NCBI GenBank assembly: GCA_002439665.1
Contig: DJPC01000155.1
Coordinates: forward strand, 1-6,820
DNA length: 6,820 nucleotides
From: Dialister sp. UBA6422
GTDB taxonomy: Bacteria; Bacillota; Negativicutes; Veillonellales; Dialisteraceae
Direction: 5' to 3'
Shown: positions 1-5,958 of the stretch, piece by piece
How the letters are laid out: each line of letters starts with the position of its first letter
Numbering within the stretch: the stretch's first letter is position 1
Made by a program: the position numbers and the translations under genes
Notes under the pieces: generated by a model
Databases searched by the model: none
The model's input: only the letters and a program-made list of their open reading frames with translations
Told to the model about the DNA's origin: nothing

Positions 1-2
1 AG

Positions 3-20
3 CAAGGGAGGCTGCTCTAA
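3..20 (+). CDS. 3' end of upstream gene, probably ABC ATPase of the metal transporter (partial)
   Basis: Only the last five codons and a TAA stop are inside the window (reading ...QGRLL-stop). The stop shares its final A with the ATG of the permease gene in a TAATG arrangement, which is typical of translationally coupled genes. In zinc/manganese ABC operons the gene directly before the ABC-3 permease is usually the ATP-binding subunit (ZnuC/MntA type), so that identity is inferred from position alone. Nothing in these few residues identifies a domain. The same bases also carry the ribosome binding site of the next gene. Confidence 0.4.
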   Translation, partial: QGRLL

Positions 21-847
21 TGTCTCTCATTATGGAAATGTTGCAGTATCCATTTATGGTTCGTGCGCTGATGGTAGGAACTATGATTGCGATCTGCGCT
101 TCTCTCCTCGGAACCAGTCTTGTCCTGAAAAGGTACTCTATGATTGGTGATAGCTTGTCCCATGTGGGATTTGCGGCATTGGCTGTAGCCTATGCCTTTT
201 ACCTAGACCCTCTGGTTATTTCTATACCTGTCACTATGGCAGCTGCTTTTCTACTCTTGGAGTTGAAAGAAAGCATGCGTATCAAGGGTGATGCAGCTAC
301 AGCCCTACTTTGTAGTAGTGCTTTGGCTGTGGGGGTCTTGGTCATTTCTTTAACTCGTGGTATGAATACAGATGTGTGCAATTACATGTTTGGTAGCATA
401 CTGGCTATGAGTACTGCCGATGTGCTGCTCACACTCGTGGCGGGTAGTATCATCATTATCTTATATATTTTGTTTTATCATCCTTTGTTTGCCGTCACAT
501 TTGATGAATCTTTTGCTACTGCATCAGGGATACGGAGCAGCCTTTATAATTTGATCCTGGCACTCATGACAGCGGTTACGATTGTACTTGGCATGCGTAT
601 GATGGGTGCTCTTTTGATTTCTAGTCTTATTGTATTTCCTTCCATTACGGCTATGCAAATTTGCCATCGCTTTTTGACGACCATTTGTGTAGCAACGGCA
701 GTAGGACTTGGCTGTTTTTTGGTGGGTATTACATTTTCTTACGCCGCTTCTATACCTACAGGACCTTGTATCGTACTGACTAATCTGTTTTTTCTTTTTG
801 CTTCTATTGGCATGCGGAAATGGAGAGAAAGAAGGCGCGTTATTTGA
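20..847 (+). CDS. znuB: ABC-3 family metal ion permease, ZnuB-like (zinc/manganese uptake)
   Basis: This is the membrane-spanning subunit of a metal-uptake ABC transporter. In the ABC-3 family such permeases move Zn2+ or Mn2+ from a solute-binding protein across the inner membrane, driven by a separate ATPase. The 275-residue length is normal for the family. The protein is almost entirely hydrophobic, with about eight or nine membrane segments. Family hallmarks are LVLKRYSMIGDSLSHVG (residues 34-50), the segment GMRMMGALLISSLIVFPS (191-208) followed by the Q/H-containing loop, and the late SIPTGPCIVL motif (244-253). The end is a basic cytoplasmic tail (KWRERRR). The start is supported by GGGAGG at 6-11 with an 8-base spacer. 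It overlaps the stop of the preceding gene by one base, and its last 28 bases overlap the following lipoprotein gene, so all are probably one operon whose promoter lies upstream of the window. Zn versus Mn specificity cannot be read from the permease; the symbol is the family name. Confidence 0.9.
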   Translation: MSLIMEMLQYPFMVRALMVGTMIAICASLLGTSLVLKRYSMIGDSLSHVGFAALAVAYAFYLDPLVISIPVTMAAAFLLLELKESMRIKGDAATALLCSSALAVGVLVISLTRGMNTDVCNYMFGSILAMSTADVLLTLVAGSIIIILYILFYHPLFAVTFDESFATASGIRSSLYNLILALMTAVTIVLGMRMMGALLISSLIVFPSITAMQICHRFLTTICVATAVGLGCFLVGITFSYAASIPTGPCIVLTNLFFLFASIGMRKWRERRRVI

Positions 848-1482
848 AAGGGCTGGCTCTATGTATGCTGCTAGGTATATTTCCTTTATTGGGAGGCTGT
901 GGCGGTGAAGAAAAAGTACCGGATAATATGATCTTAACTCACAAAACCGTGCAAGCTGCGCAAAGTGATGCACCGGAAGAAGTGAAGCCGGTACCAGTGG
1001 AACCATCTATCTTATCAAAAGGAATGGAGAAAGACGGGAATGGAAATATCATCTATCCATATTTTGAAATGAATTATGATATGAAACAAGATGAAAAGAC
1101 ATTTCCCTATGATCATCCTGATATTGTAGTGGGAGATTCTCACTATATGACTCAAATCAATGATTGGTACATGCATTTTAAAAATTATCATGATAAAACA
1201 GTGGTTATAGAAGGTTATTTCTTAACCATCAATGGCCATTATTTTATTGGACGCAACGGTCCGACTTGCCCTTATTGTACTGGCGGATATGTGGATTTTG
1301 AATTCAATTCCGACCAAGATTTTACAGGCTATGTTCATGGAGATACTTGGATTCGTCTCTATGGTATCCTCCGCCAAGGGACTGGACATATTTCCAAGGA
1401 CATTACCGCTCCTTTTTATCACTTAGAGGCGGTGAAAGTAGAAAAAATTCCATACAGTGGGAAGGGGACCATTGTGGATTGA
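820..1482 (+). CDS. putative lipoprotein with C-terminal CPYC domain (YcgQ/DUF1980-like), metal-operon partner
   Basis: A 220-residue secreted protein. The N-terminus has basic residues (RKKARYLK), a hydrophobic core (11-24) and a lipobox LGGC with the lipidated Cys at residue 27, so it is probably membrane-anchored outside the cytoplasm. Residues 30-100 are polar and low in complexity. Residues 110-210 look like a compact beta-rich domain: a W-Y-F helix, then KTVVIEGYFLTINGHYFIGRN, TCPYCTGGYVDFEF with Cys150 and Cys153, then DTWIRLYGIL and a final HLEAVKVEKI strand. From memory, this order matches the C-terminal part of YcgQ/DUF1980 proteins, where a GK-V-ITGF strand precedes a paired-Cys motif (CCxAD) and a DTWVRV-G strand. 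CPYC would replace that pair. The gene overlaps the permease by 28 bases and precedes the operon terminator, so a metal-binding or metal-transfer role is inferred. The site before ATG 820 is weak. TTG at 844, 8 bases after GAAGG (831-835), is a credible alternative start that keeps the signal peptide. Confidence 0.72.
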   Translation: MERKKARYLKGLALCMLLGIFPLLGGCGGEEKVPDNMILTHKTVQAAQSDAPEEVKPVPVEPSILSKGMEKDGNGNIIYPYFEMNYDMKQDEKTFPYDHPDIVVGDSHYMTQINDWYMHFKNYHDKTVVIEGYFLTINGHYFIGRNGPTCPYCTGGYVDFEFNSDQDFTGYVHGDTWIRLYGILRQGTGHISKDITAPFYHLEAVKVEKIPYSGKGTIVD

Positions 1483-1493
1483 TGTGCATGTAG

Positions 1494-1532
1494 AAAGCTT
1501 CCTGTTGCATTTTGCCAGCAGGAAGCTTTTTT
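1494..1532 (+). terminator. Rho-independent terminator of the metal-transport operon
   Basis: The left arm AAAGCTTCCTGTTG (1494-1507) pairs with CAGCAGGAAGCTTT (1516-1529) with a single G-T wobble. The loop has 8 bases (CATTTTGC), and a run of six T (1527-1532) overlaps the end of the right arm. It begins 11 bases after the lipoprotein stop codon and closes the plus-strand operon. The A-run on the opposite side is short, so it is mainly a plus-strand terminator. Confidence 0.9.
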
Positions 1533-1676
1533 CGAGCCATTTTTTATTGTCTGATATTTACTTTTCCATGTGGGAGTTATTACATTTTTAAGTCTTTGTG
1601 AGTTATATATTTTTATAGAAAAAAATATACATGTTGTGATAAAATAATACAGTTGCTGTGTCAGCCGTATGGACGG

Positions 1677-1704
1677 TTCACCTTATTATATATACATATA
1701 TAAT
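1677..1704 (+). promoter_or_regulatory. candidate sigma-70 type promoter with AT-rich palindrome over the -10
   Basis: TTCACC (1677-1682) matches the -35 consensus at four of six positions and is followed after 16 bases by a perfect TATAAT (1699-1704). The -10 lies inside a 20-base near-perfect palindrome (1685-1704, nine paired bases on each side of an AC centre), which could be an operator. Transcription would start near 1711 and leave a leader of roughly 100 bases before the transferase gene. In such an AT-rich region a TATAAT can occur by chance, so this stays a candidate. Confidence 0.45.
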
Positions 1705-1747
1705 AGTGTGTCAGATGCGGCAAGTCAGTATCGATTCTCTATAAGAG

Positions 1748-1810
1748 ATGTTATTGAAGAGCATGTACCATATAGAATGTGATTCGTTGTTTTTTTATAA
1801 TTATTGGTGA
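1748..1810 (+). CDS. possible 20-codon leader ORF upstream of the transferase gene
   Basis: An ATG at 1748 (with a second in-frame ATG at 1763) opens a 20-codon frame reading MLLKSMYHIECDSLFFYNYW. Its TGA stop (1808-1810) lies within the GGTGA ribosome binding site of the next gene. This placement would suit translational coupling or a leader peptide. The ribosome binding sites for both ATGs are poor (AAGAG only one base before the first, GAAGAG near the second). No terminator-like structure follows that would make it an attenuator. It may be a chance frame. Confidence 0.2.
   Translation: MLLKSMYHIECDSLFFYNYW
1806..1810 (+). promoter_or_regulatory. ribosome binding site that favours the second of two adjacent ATGs
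   Basis: GGTGA is the only Shine-Dalgarno-like sequence before the tandem ATGATG at 1814-1819. Its distance is 3 bases to the first ATG and 6 bases to the second (1817). The second ATG is therefore the more likely initiator, which makes the protein one residue shorter. Confidence 0.5.
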
Positions 1811-1813
1811 TAT

Positions 1814-3841
1814 ATGATGGATCAAAAAAAGAACAATATAAAAATCAAGAATCAGGATAGTCCTGGTCATTGGAAAATTTGGTGGGCTATCGCTACATTG
1901 GTTCCTTTTGGGCTTGCATTTTTCTTGTCTTGGTATTTTGGTGCACCTGGTGGATATGAACCGTTTTCTCAGGTGAAAGTCTTTCTCTTATTTTTACAGG
2001 TAGGGTTTGTGACGGCTTATTTTATTCGTCATCATCTACCTAGGGCAGCTGTTCATTTATGGCTGACGATTGCCTTTTTATGGGGAATGTCTCTCATTGT
2101 ACCTTATCTTTCGACCCAGACAGATGTGGTACTAGATATGTCTGACATTTCAGGAGAACTTTCTACGCCTCTTTATTTATTTATTTCCTGCTTATCTGCT
2201 GCATGGCTTTTGCCAGGGAAATGGCGTATGATTGCCCGCGTGGTTTGCGTGCTTTTGATGCTCATTTATGTGGCTATCCAGTTTACCTATGTGGGGTACT
2301 ATTTTATTACTCACTCTTTGATTTCTATCAATATGCTTCTCGCTTTGGCACAAACCAATATGGTAGAATCCATGGAATATTTGGAAGTGAATGTACCTTA
2401 TGCAGAACTGATTGCTGGTGGCGTAGCTCTTGTCATTTTAGCTTGGCTTGTATTCCATACCAGTCGCTTCAGCTTTAATCGTGTAGCGCCAGTATCTAGA
2501 AAAACCTGGTTTGTCATGCTTCTTTTATTCTTTGCTAATGTAGGGCTTTGTGGTTTATCTATTGGTGCTACTCGTTTGGCTCATGTATATTATGAAACCT
2601 ATGAAACTCTTCACAGTTTTGCTGATTTCCAGAGCATGGTAGAAAAGCGTAGACATATACAGATTACAGACAAAGACATGCTGGCTAAATTAAAGGCAGC
2701 GCCTGATGGAGTGTATGTGCTTGTTATTGGTGAGTCTTTGACAAGGGATCATATGGGGATCTATGGTTATGATAGGGATACAACTCCATTCCAGTCGAAA
2801 GCTGCTTTGGATCCACATTATGTATTTTTCAATCATGCCTATTCTTGCTATACACAGACTGTACAGGTACTAACAGAAGCTTTGACGGAAAAGAATCAGT
2901 ACAATGATATGGAACTGGTGGATGCCTATTCTTTGATAGATATGGCTAGACAGGCAGGCTTTAAGACCACCTGGATTTCTAATCAATCAAGATTTGGTAT
3001 CTGGGATACGCCTATTGGTGCCATTGGTAGTGCTTGTGACGATCAGTATTGGATCAATCAGTATGTAGGGACCGATGTGGTGACCAAAGATTATGATACA
3101 GCTTTGGTTCCTTACTTGAAAAAAGTGGATCCCAATAATCGTCGCCAGCTTATTGTGGTGCATCTCATGGGAAGTCATGTCAGCTACTGGGATAGATATC
3201 CAGGAGAATTCTATCATTGGCCTACGGATGTTAATAAAGAACGAACCACTGCACAGGTGATGACCGATGAATATGATAACTCCGTTCGGTTCAATGACTA
3301 TGTGATGTCAAGTATTATGAATGAAGCGACCAATCGTCTGCATGCGGATGGGGTAATTTATTTCTCTGACCACGGAGAACAGGTTACCGCCCGCCCAGGA
3401 CATAATGCAGACCAGTTTGATTTTGTAATGACACGCATTCCGTTTTGGATCTATACTTCTGATCAATATGAACGTAACCATATCCAGCTTTTCAAAACCA
3501 TGCTGGAAAGAAGAAATATGCCATTTTCTAACGATATGCTTTATGATACCGTTCTTGGTATGATGGGTCTTACCGCCACTCGTTATGATGCCACAGCAGA
3601 TATTTTGTCTCCGAAATTTGATAAGGACGTCAGTGTATTGATGACCATGTATGGTAATATCATGATCAGAGATGATAAAGAGCAGTTGGGAGAAAGCAAA
3701 AAGGAAATGGATGAGGCTTGGAATGCGAAAATCACAGAAGGTAATCATAGCTATGACTGGAGCCAATATCACCCAGTCCAATTGTCTGCCGCACCCATGC
3801 CAGAAGTGGAAAATGTCGGTCTTAGCACAGAAGGTAATTGA
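1814..3841 (+). CDS. membrane phosphoethanolamine transferase-like enzyme (EptA/CptA type, sulfatase fold)
   Basis: This is an inner-membrane enzyme of the alkaline phosphatase/sulfatase superfamily. Characterised members of this branch transfer phosphoethanolamine from phosphatidylethanolamine onto lipid A, LPS core or other surface glycans in the periplasm. The N-terminal half has about seven membrane segments (about 20-42, 53-71, 78-100, 117-134, 138-165, 198-215, 231-251), with the family-typical SINMLLALAQTN (171-182) in a loop. The catalytic domain covers about 298-600. VIGES (304-308) gives metal ligand Glu307 and probable nucleophile Ser308, followed by RDHMGIYGY and DTTPF. HLMGSH lies at 450-455, FSDHGE (517-522) supplies Asp519/His520, and GHN is at 529-531. 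At 675 residues it is longer than typical EptA (about 550). A charged C-terminal tail (about 605-675) follows the catalytic domain. The start is ATG 1814 or more likely ATG 1817. No terminator is visible before trmB. The acceptor cannot be predicted, and a lipoteichoic-acid-synthase-like role is less likely given the EptA-type N-terminal motifs. Confidence 0.82.
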   Translation: MMDQKKNNIKIKNQDSPGHWKIWWAIATLVPFGLAFFLSWYFGAPGGYEPFSQVKVFLLFLQVGFVTAYFIRHHLPRAAVHLWLTIAFLWGMSLIVPYLSTQTDVVLDMSDISGELSTPLYLFISCLSAAWLLPGKWRMIARVVCVLLMLIYVAIQFTYVGYYFITHSLISINMLLALAQTNMVESMEYLEVNVPYAELIAGGVALVILAWLVFHTSRFSFNRVAPVSRKTWFVMLLLFFANVGLCGLSIGATRLAHVYYETYETLHSFADFQSMVEKRRHIQITDKDMLAKLKAAPDGVYVLVIGESLTRDHMGIYGYDRDTTPFQSKAALDPHYVFFNHAYSCYTQTVQVLTEALTEKNQYNDMELVDAYSLIDMARQAGFKTTWISNQSRFGIWDTPIGAIGSACDDQYWINQYVGTDVVTKDYDTALVPYLKKVDPNNRRQLIVVHLMGSHVSYWDRYPGEFYHWPTDVNKERTTAQVMTDEYDNSVRFNDYVMSSIMNEATNRLHADGVIYFSDHGEQVTARPGHNADQFDFVMTRIPFWIYTSDQYERNHIQLFKTMLERRNMPFSNDMLYDTVLGMMGLTATRYDATADILSPKFDKDVSVLMTMYGNIMIRDDKEQLGESKKEMDEAWNAKITEGNHSYDWSQYHPVQLSAAPMPEVENVGLSTEGN

Positions 3842-3963
3842 TATCCGATGAATGATCAATTGCAGGTAACCAGCAACTAACAACTAACAACCAATGATCT
3901 GCTTATTTTAGACATAAAGATGCACTAGCCGTGTATCTAGTAGTATAATGAGGAGGACATCTC

Positions 3964-4617
3964 ATGCGTCTTAGACGTAAGCCATGGATTGAAGAAGCCA
4001 TTAAGAATTACACATCCATCTTGTTTTTGGAAGAACCGACAGATATGAAAGGACAGTGGAGAAATCAATTTCCTGATTCATCAAAACCTCTTCATGTAGA
4101 ATTTGGTACGGGAAAGGGACAATTTATTTCTGGCATGGCAGCTCTTCATCCAGATGTGAATTACATTGGGATGGAAGTACAGGAAGGTGTTATTTACTAT
4201 GCTGCGCAAAAAGTAGCAGAAAAAGAACCACCTCTTTCCAATGTGAGATTGATTCTAGGCGACGTCAGTGAAATCCTCAATATCTTTGGTGAAGGGGAAG
4301 TGGATGTGATCTATCTCAATTTCAGTGACCCTTGGCCGAAGAAACGGCACGCAAAGCGCAGATTGACTTACAGAGATTTCTTAAAACGATATGCAGTTAT
4401 TTTAAAAGAAGGCGGAGAGATCCGTTTCAAGACAGATAACAAAGACCTTTTTGATTTCTCTTTAGAGGAATTTAGAGCCATGGGATGGACACTTTCTGAT
4501 GTTACCTATGATTTACATGCAGCACCTGTAGAGGGCGATGTAGAAACAGAATATGAAGAAAAATTTTCCAGAAAGGGGAACCTCATATGTCGTCTCGTAG
4601 CGAGACGTCCCTTGTAG
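3964..4617 (+). CDS. trmB: tRNA (guanine(46)-N7)-methyltransferase TrmB
   Basis: This enzyme methylates N7 of guanine 46 in the variable loop of tRNAs, using S-adenosylmethionine, in the cytoplasm. The 217-residue length is that of the Firmicutes TrmB form. Visible motifs are the SAM-binding EFGTGKGQFI (46-55) with the acidic end of the next strand in IGMEVQEGV (68-76), GDVSEI (99-104), the family signature NFSDPWPKKRHAKRR (119-133), RFKTDN (154-159), and the C-terminal TEYEEKF (195-201) that contacts the substrate guanine and tRNA. All hallmark residues look intact. AGGAGG (3951-3956) with a 7-base spacer fixes the ATG at 3964. The last 31 bases overlap the start of the SEDS-family gene, in another frame, which implies translational coupling. 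The 122-base gap after the preceding gene holds no convincing terminator or promoter, so it may be read from the same transcript. Confidence 0.97.
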   Translation: MRLRRKPWIEEAIKNYTSILFLEEPTDMKGQWRNQFPDSSKPLHVEFGTGKGQFISGMAALHPDVNYIGMEVQEGVIYYAAQKVAEKEPPLSNVRLILGDVSEILNIFGEGEVDVIYLNFSDPWPKKRHAKRRLTYRDFLKRYAVILKEGGEIRFKTDNKDLFDFSLEEFRAMGWTLSDVTYDLHAAPVEGDVETEYEEKFSRKGNLICRLVARRPL

Positions 4618-5852
4618 ACTTCACCTATGCACCTAAGTCACTGAAGTGGATGATGTTCATTGCTGGAGCACTGATTGTCATAGGGACTCTCAATGTATAC
4701 AGTGCTACTTACTATATGAATATGGAATCTGGTATCAGCCCGTATAACCATTTGGAAAAGCATATGACTTTTTTAGCTATGAGTCTCTTGGCTGGCTGGT
4801 TCTGTGCTAAATGTCCTAAAGAATGGATACGCCAGGGGGCTATGCTTTGGTCATTGGGAACCATTGCTTTATTGATACTGGTGTTTTTGGCAGGTCGTAC
4901 AGTCAATGGAGCGACTCGCTGGATTTATCTATTTGGTTTTTCGCTCCAACCGTCTGAATTTGCTAAGGTAACGGCTCTGATTTGGAGTGCTTCTATTTTA
5001 GCAAAGCAGATGAATCGACATGAGAAAATTTCATTGTTTTCCCGGTTCTTTAGACCTTTTGTTCATTTTCTTAGTTCCAAAAAAGAGAATTCTTTTTTAT
5101 CTATGGTTCGATACTTTACGCCCCTTTACATGCCCTTTGTGATGGCTTGTTTAGTATTGAAACAGCCAGATATGGGGACTGCAGGTATGATTATTCTGTT
5201 TCCCCTTTTGCTTTATGTGTTGGCTGGACTTTCTTGGAAGGAAATAGGGGCGGGTTTTATCTTATCTTGTATTGTCTTTGCTATACTGACCATAGCAGAG
5301 CCTTATCGCTGGGATAGAGTCAAGGTCATTTTAGATCCATTCCCTTATGCTCGTAATGATGGTTATCAGACGGTACAAAGTCTTATTGCTGTAGGTTCCG
5401 GCGGTTTCTTTGGTCAAAGTGCTGGCGGCGGAATGGCTAAATTTTTGTATCTTCCCGAACAGTTTACAGACTTTGCCTTCGCTGTCTTTAGCCAGGAGTA
5501 TGGTTTCGTAGGAGCCATTATTTTGCTGATCCTATATGGGGCTTTTATGTGTTGCGGATTTTTTACAGCCAATCAGCTGAAAAATACCTATGGAACACTT
5601 TTGGTATATGGATTGACTTTGATGATTACTTTGCAGGGACTCGTCAATATAGCGATGGTTATAGGTTGTTTCCCGGTGACAGGGATTCCATTACCTTTTA
5701 TATCCTTCGGCGGTTCTTCGCTTTTGACTAATATTTGTGCCATGGGACTGATTTATGGCACTACGGTACAATGCCTTCGTCAAAGCGATCGGGAAGAGCG
5801 CATGCGCCGTATTGCAGCTATGGAGGGACGTAGCATATCTTTCCATTCATGA
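4587..5852 (+). CDS. SEDS-family peptidoglycan glycosyltransferase (FtsW/RodA/SpoVE)
   Basis: A polytopic membrane protein of the shape-elongation-division-sporulation family. Members polymerise lipid II into glycan strands together with a class B penicillin-binding protein, in the divisome (FtsW) or elongasome (RodA). The 421 residues contain about ten membrane segments. Conserved elements are NGATRWIYLFGFSLQPSEFAK (from 107), LKQPDMGTAG (191-200), RWDRVKVILDPF (241-252), GYQTVQSLIAVGSGGFFG (259-276), LPEQFTDFAFAV (289-300) whose Asp295 corresponds to the essential Asp of the family, and FPVTGIPLPFISFGGSS (362-378). The stretch between the QPSEFAK helix and the QPDMG segment (about 142-178) is a long, basic and aromatic cytoplasmic loop compared with usual FtsW. 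AAGGGG (4573-4578) supports ATG 4587, inside the end of trmB. No partner PBP or dcw cluster gene is visible, so FtsW versus RodA versus SpoVE is left open; the invariant motifs alone do not separate them. Confidence 0.93.
   Translation: MSSRSETSLVDFTYAPKSLKWMMFIAGALIVIGTLNVYSATYYMNMESGISPYNHLEKHMTFLAMSLLAGWFCAKCPKEWIRQGAMLWSLGTIALLILVFLAGRTVNGATRWIYLFGFSLQPSEFAKVTALIWSASILAKQMNRHEKISLFSRFFRPFVHFLSSKKENSFLSMVRYFTPLYMPFVMACLVLKQPDMGTAGMIILFPLLLYVLAGLSWKEIGAGFILSCIVFAILTIAEPYRWDRVKVILDPFPYARNDGYQTVQSLIAVGSGGFFGQSAGGGMAKFLYLPEQFTDFAFAVFSQEYGFVGAIILLILYGAFMCCGFFTANQLKNTYGTLLVYGLTLMITLQGLVNIAMVIGCFPVTGIPLPFISFGGSSLLTNICAMGLIYGTTVQCLRQSDREERMRRIAAMEGRSISFHS
4591..4607 (+). promoter_or_regulatory. 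GC-rich hairpin directly after the SEDS gene start codon
   Basis: CGTCTCG (4591-4597) and CGAGACG (4601-4607) form a perfect 7-bp stem with a three-base TAG loop. The hairpin begins one base after the ATG of the SEDS gene and lies wholly within the trmB/SEDS overlap. It is not followed by a T-run, so it is not a terminator. In mRNA it could hold back initiation until the ribosome finishing trmB melts it; this role is inferred. Confidence 0.4.
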
Positions 5853-5903
5853 GAACATGGTATATTACCGATATTGATTGCTCGTTTATAGATTCACTTA
5901 CAG

Positions 5904-5952
5904 CACATAAAAAACTTCGAAAGATTTTGAAACTTTCGAAGTTTTTTATGTG
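5904..5952. terminator. bidirectional Rho-independent terminator between convergent genes
   Basis: The arms 5904-5923 and 5933-5952 are exact reverse complements over 20 bases, around a 9-base loop (ATTTTGAAA). The core CTTCGAAAG/CTTTCGAAG is flanked by an A-run on the left and a T-run on the right (TTTTTT, 5942-5947), so it can end transcription in both directions. It lies 51 bases after the SEDS stop and 6 bases beyond the stop of the minus-strand gene, exactly where two convergent units meet. Confidence 0.93.
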
Positions 5953-5958
5953 TATGAT

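Larger units (their letters stand above)
1533..1813. other. 281-base intergenic regulatory region
   Basis: No substantial coding region is present. The stretch is very AT-rich and contains, in order: a small hairpin AGCCGT/ACGGTT around 1663-1678; a candidate promoter whose -10 sits in an AT palindrome (1677-1704); a short hairpin TCTCT/AGAGA (1736-1748); and a 20-codon open frame that stops inside the ribosome binding site of the next gene. It lies between a terminator and the start of the envelope-enzyme gene, so it most likely carries that gene's promoter and leader. No known riboswitch or T-box was recognised. Confidence 0.5.

Noticed and set aside
524..1006. 160-residue minus-strand open frame
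   Set aside because: It lies antisense across the permease and lipoprotein genes, has a composition unlike a real protein (His/Lys/Arg/Tyr-rich), and lacks any family motif; a shadow frame.
1657..1714. Octamer TGTGTCAG repeated at 1657-1664 and 1707-1714, exactly 50 bases apart around the palindrome
   Set aside because: A single 8-base repeat is expected by chance in a stretch of about 280 bases, and the flanks do not match.
3308..3883. 191-residue minus-strand open frame
   Set aside because: Antisense to the conserved SDHGE region of the transferase gene, with no recognisable domain; a shadow frame.
3874..3892. Tandem CAACTAA repeat between the transferase gene and trmB
   Set aside because: Fewer than three copies of a 7-base unit with no hairpin or coding role; looks like simple low-complexity sequence.
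3924..3941. ACTAG/CTAGT inverted repeat before trmB as a possible terminator
   Set aside because: Only five base pairs with an 8-base loop and no T-run, so it would not terminate transcription.
3944..3949. Perfect TATAAT just before trmB
   Set aside because: Transcription from it would begin at about the AGGAGG ribosome binding site and leave no usable leader. There is no -35 match at 17 bases upstream.
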